NCBI RefSeq assembly: GCF_001651035.1
Contig: NZ_LXRG01000054.1
Location: forward strand, 186,001 to 250,000
DNA from: Halomonas sp. ALS9
GTDB taxonomy: Bacteria; Pseudomonadota; Gammaproteobacteria; Pseudomonadales; Halomonadaceae
DNA: 64,000 nt
Direction: 5' to 3'
The notes under the pieces are model-generated. The model worked only from the letters and a program-made list of their open reading frames with translations. It was not told where the DNA came from and ran no database searches. Positions within the stretch are counted from its first letter, which is position 1, and the number at the start of each line of letters is the position of its first letter. Position numbers and translations under genes: made by a program. This document shows, one piece after another, positions 62,112 to 64,000 of the stretch.

Positions 62112-63104
62112 TTAGCCTTCAAAATCGACGGTGGCTTGCTCAGCAGACACGGTACAGCTGATATTCACATGGTCGCCTGCCGGGTACGTTCGCCCGATGC
62201 CCAGAATGCCCTGGGTCAGCGAGAATGGTGCCCGGTGGCGGTTCTGGTACCAGCGAAACCACAGCCGATTGTTTTTAAGTCGAACCAGCGGATCGGTGGC
62301 ATCCCCTTCACCGTAATAGGTGAAGCTTGCTTGCCCGAGCGTTTGCGACACGCTGCCCAGCGTGCCGTTATAGATCTGCGTCGAGTTGGTGGAGTGAGAC
62401 GTTTCCGCGGGCACCCAGTTACTGGCCCGAGGGATTTCGGCAAAGATCGGCGTGTAACCTCTCATGCTGACACGCTTCGGCAGGTTACCCGTATGGATCT
62501 TGGGCAGTTCCGCTGCGAAGTGGACTTCCCCGCTGGCAGGATCGGTTTGCCAAACAGGGCTGTCGTAACGCTCCTGGTGGTTGCCGACCACCTGATAAAT
62601 TTCCGTATCGTTGACCGGGGCAGCGCTTCCGCTGGCAAGACGTACCTGGCCAATTTCCACCGCGTCCACAGGGATGAATGCAGGCCCGCCCGGTTCGCCG
62701 CGCTGCTCGCTGAAGGTAGCCCCTTCGGCGCCAGCCACGGCCACAAGCGCGCCGCTGTTATCCACCGTAATGCTGGTAACCACATGGGTTTCAGTGGAGG
62801 CACGCTCAATGGCCACATCTGCACTGGCTACATGCACCAAGCCATCGCTGGCAGCACCGGCAGCAGTCGGCATATAAGCGGTCAATGCGGCCACGGTCAC
62901 ATTGTCATTGCCGGTACCGGCGCGGATCTGCCCACCGGTCGCCAGCCCCCAGGGGCGCACTTCCGCCTCAAAGCCAGCACGCCCGCTCCAAGGGGCAAAC
63001 GTGGCCTCAAAGATGGTGGCATCGCCGATATCCGTTAGATGCTCCCAATCGTTAAAGGATTGGCCGGACTCGTATTCCAGTTTAGGGTTGTCGGTAATCG
63101 CCAC
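62112..63104 (-). CDS. phage major tail (tube) protein
   Basis: A 330-residue beta-rich protein (FNDWEHLTDIGDATIFEATF, SITVDNSGALVAVAGAEGA, NRLWFRWYQNRH). By position, right before the chaperone pair, and by size it is the tail tube subunit. The C-terminal 90 residues may be an Ig-like decoration. It is flanked by hairpin terminators on both sides (62080 and 63135). Confidence 0.65.
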   Translation of the reverse strand: MAITDNPKLEYESGQSFNDWEHLTDIGDATIFEATFAPWSGRAGFEAEVRPWGLATGGQIRAGTGNDNVTVAALTAYMPTAAGAASDGLVHVASADVAIERASTETHVVTSITVDNSGALVAVAGAEGATFSEQRGEPGGPAFIPVDAVEIGQVRLASGSAAPVNDTEIYQVVGNHQERYDSPVWQTDPASGEVHFAAELPKIHTGNLPKRVSMRGYTPIFAEIPRASNWVPAETSHSTNSTQIYNGTLGSVSQTLGQASFTYYGEGDATDPLVRLKNNRLWFRWYQNRHRAPFSLTQGILGIGRTYPAGDHVNISCTVSAEQATVDFEG

Positions 63105-63134
63105 GGGGCGTCCTCCTATAGAACGTGGTCAAAA

Positions 63135-63149
63135 GCCCGGCATGCGGGC
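63135..63149 (-). terminator. hairpin terminator 1 of a tandem pair
   Basis: Minus strand GCCCG-CATGC-CGGGC followed by TTTT. It lies between the tail tube start and the second hairpin. Confidence 0.45.
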
Positions 63150-63158
63150 ATAAAAAAA

Positions 63159-63173
63159 CCCGCGCATGGCGGG
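63159..63173 (-). terminator. hairpin terminator 2 of a tandem pair
   Basis: Minus strand CCCGC-CATGC-GCGGG followed by seven T. It could terminate transcription from the gene at 63654 or, as a weak attenuator, pass it to the tail tube gene. Confidence 0.5.
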
Positions 63174-63201
63174 CAAAGAACTCAGCAAGGAACGGTATAA
63201 G

Positions 63202-63651
63202 GTGCCTATTACAAAAATGCCTGAAAGCAGTCTTGATATGGTGGCAATCGCAGAAGAGTTGCTCGAGCAATACCGAAACACACCTTCTCCAGCACTGTTG
63301 TTGAGCGCGGTTTTGACGGCCAATCATGTCGTCGACTGGCATTGCAAAGAAAATGGCAAAAAACTAGATGAAGGAATGCGGAATCATTTAAAGCAGCAGT
63401 TCCCCGAATGGAATGTCTTGCGTGAGATCAGTAATGGACTCAAGCATATGAAGCCAAATACAAACCAACACCACCACGGCAAACTTATCGATCGCGAGCC
63501 CAGTTGGGGAGATGATAACTTCTGGCGCGGCTACGGCACTGGGATCCCTCACTGGTATATCGATATCAATGAAAAGCAGGTGCCAGTAGAGTCTCTATGC
63601 CAGGATTTTCTCGACAAGTACAAGCAACACATCAATAGGACATCGCAATAG
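63202..63651 (+). CDS. opposite-strand moron, HEPN-like helical protein
   Basis: A protein of about 149 residues on the + strand, against the direction of the phage genes. The helical sequence contains LLSAVLTANHVVDWHCKENG and VLREISNGLKHMKPN, a pattern seen in HEPN-like and AbiV-like helical bundles. I propose the GTG at 63202, preceded by AAGGAAC; the ATG at 63166 lies inside a terminator hairpin. Its opposite orientation and lack of tail function suggest a gene expressed from the prophage, such as a superinfection or defence factor. Confidence 0.5.
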   Translation: MPITKMPESSLDMVAIAEELLEQYRNTPSPALLLSAVLTANHVVDWHCKENGKKLDEGMRNHLKQQFPEWNVLREISNGLKHMKPNTNQHHHGKLIDREPSWGDDNFWRGYGTGIPHWYIDINEKQVPVESLCQDFLDKYKQHINRTSQ

Positions 63652-63653
63652 CG

Positions 63654-64000
63654 CTACTGCGTATAAGGATCACCCACGGCATGCGACCAGCGCACCGCCA
63701 GAACCAGATCCACACCAATAATGTCGCTACCCTCTTCGGGGTAATAGATCGTACCGCCGGTATAAGCGATGTCCTCGCATAGCCCGTCCAACGTTCGGTC
63801 AGCGCCTGTAGCCGTGGAGATCAGCTCGGCCAGAATGGTATTGCCCTGGGTACTCCATTGCCGGTGGTCGCGGTCAGCCTGGTGCACGGTTTCAACCGTT
63901 ACCTCGGTAGTCACGCTCACACCGCCGTAGCGGTTGCGCTCCACAAGGCCGTCACTGCCATCCCAAAGGCTGCGCGCGGGCAAGGCGTCGATGATGCTGT
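63654..64000 (-). CDS. phage tail completion/terminator-like protein, partial
   Basis: At least 114 residues are visible; the reading frame continues past the window end. The sequence (RSLWDGSDGLVERNRYGGV, VTTEVTVETVHQADR, VDLVLAVRWSHAVGDPYTQ) is that of a small beta-rich protein before the tail tube gene, the place of tail terminator (gpU-like) genes. Family not proven. Confidence 0.5.
   Translation of the reverse strand, partial: SIIDALPARSLWDGSDGLVERNRYGGVSVTTEVTVETVHQADRDHRQWSTQGNTILAELISTATGADRTLDGLCEDIAYTGGTIYYPEEGSDIIGVDLVLAVRWSHAVGDPYTQ

Larger units (their letters stand above)
52877..64000 (-). mobile_element. prophage tail module (siphovirus-like), partial
   Basis: Minus-strand block with late-gene order of a lambdoid-type tail: tail completion, tail tube, gpG/gpGT chaperones, tape measure, distal tail and baseplate-like proteins. 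It continues past the window end, where head genes are expected. Capsid, portal and integrase genes are not in the window. Confidence 0.75.

Noticed and set aside
1..64000. CRISPR array, retron or diversity-generating retroelement
   Set aside because: No spaced direct repeats of CRISPR type, no reverse transcriptase motif (YxDD), and no template/variable repeat pair were seen.

Overview
The window looks like an accessory region of a gammaproteobacterial chromosome, most likely a marine or halophilic Halomonas-type bacterium. This is inferred from protein flavour (MarR, YIP1, DUF488 and DUF1654 neighbours, an OGFr-like protein, a UmuDC pair) and not from any marker gene. Nearly everything in it is mobile, defensive or decaying.

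Left flank (1-9.5 kb). A MarR regulator, a YIP1 membrane protein and a DUF488 protein lead into a graveyard of immune genes. These are a DUF1016/YhcG-type nuclease overlapping a wrecked BREX pglZ, a frameshifted LprI-like gene and an orphan caspase/CHAT-like protein. Then comes a five-gene cassette on the + strand: a broken PcfJ-like gene, a DUF2201-N-like protein with a degenerate zinc site, a WYL regulator, a gamma-glutamylcyclotransferase-like protein and an OGFr-like protein.

Island (about 9.52-47.34 kb). A 46-bp direct repeat, the 3' part of a tRNA (probably tRNA-Pro), bounds a 37.8-kb integrative element. It has a tyrosine integrase at its left end and a P4/satellite-like replication module (SF3 primase-helicase, small coupled ORFs, AlpA/HTH protein) at its right end. 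The cargo is two defence-like operons on the minus strand. Operon A (29.4 to 11.2 kb) runs DUF1998 helicase, SNF2 helicase, giant N6-adenine methylase, Rad50-like zinc-hook ATPase, UvrD-like helicase, HNH nuclease. Operon B (36.5 to 30.1 kb) runs DUF6361 protein, phospholipase-D-fold protein, SF2 helicase. A second copy of the WYL cassette (36.9-39.8 kb), an HsdR remnant and a uracil-glycosylase-like gene follow. Operon A shares parts with DISARM, Druantia and reported helicase-methylase-ATPase sets, but it matches none of their classical gene lists as I know them. It is the best candidate for an undescribed or poorly described system.

Right part (47.3-64 kb). The right tRNA fragment is not followed by a tRNA body, so another element probably abuts it. 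This stretch holds an AT-rich lipase-like lipoprotein, a dead SRAP (YedK/HMCES) gene, a DUF1654-umuD-umuC operon and a minus-strand siphovirus-like tail module. The tail module has a tail-completion gene (cut by the window end), tail tube, gpG/gpGT chaperones with a GGGAAAG slippery site, tape measure and distal tail genes including a beta-propeller protein. A HEPN/TPR pair and an opposite-strand gene are inserted in it as likely morons.

Cassette control is suggested by a repeated operator-like palindrome, GCGACA-N5-TGTCGC, found upstream of both cassette copies. All function calls come from reading the sequence; no database search was run.
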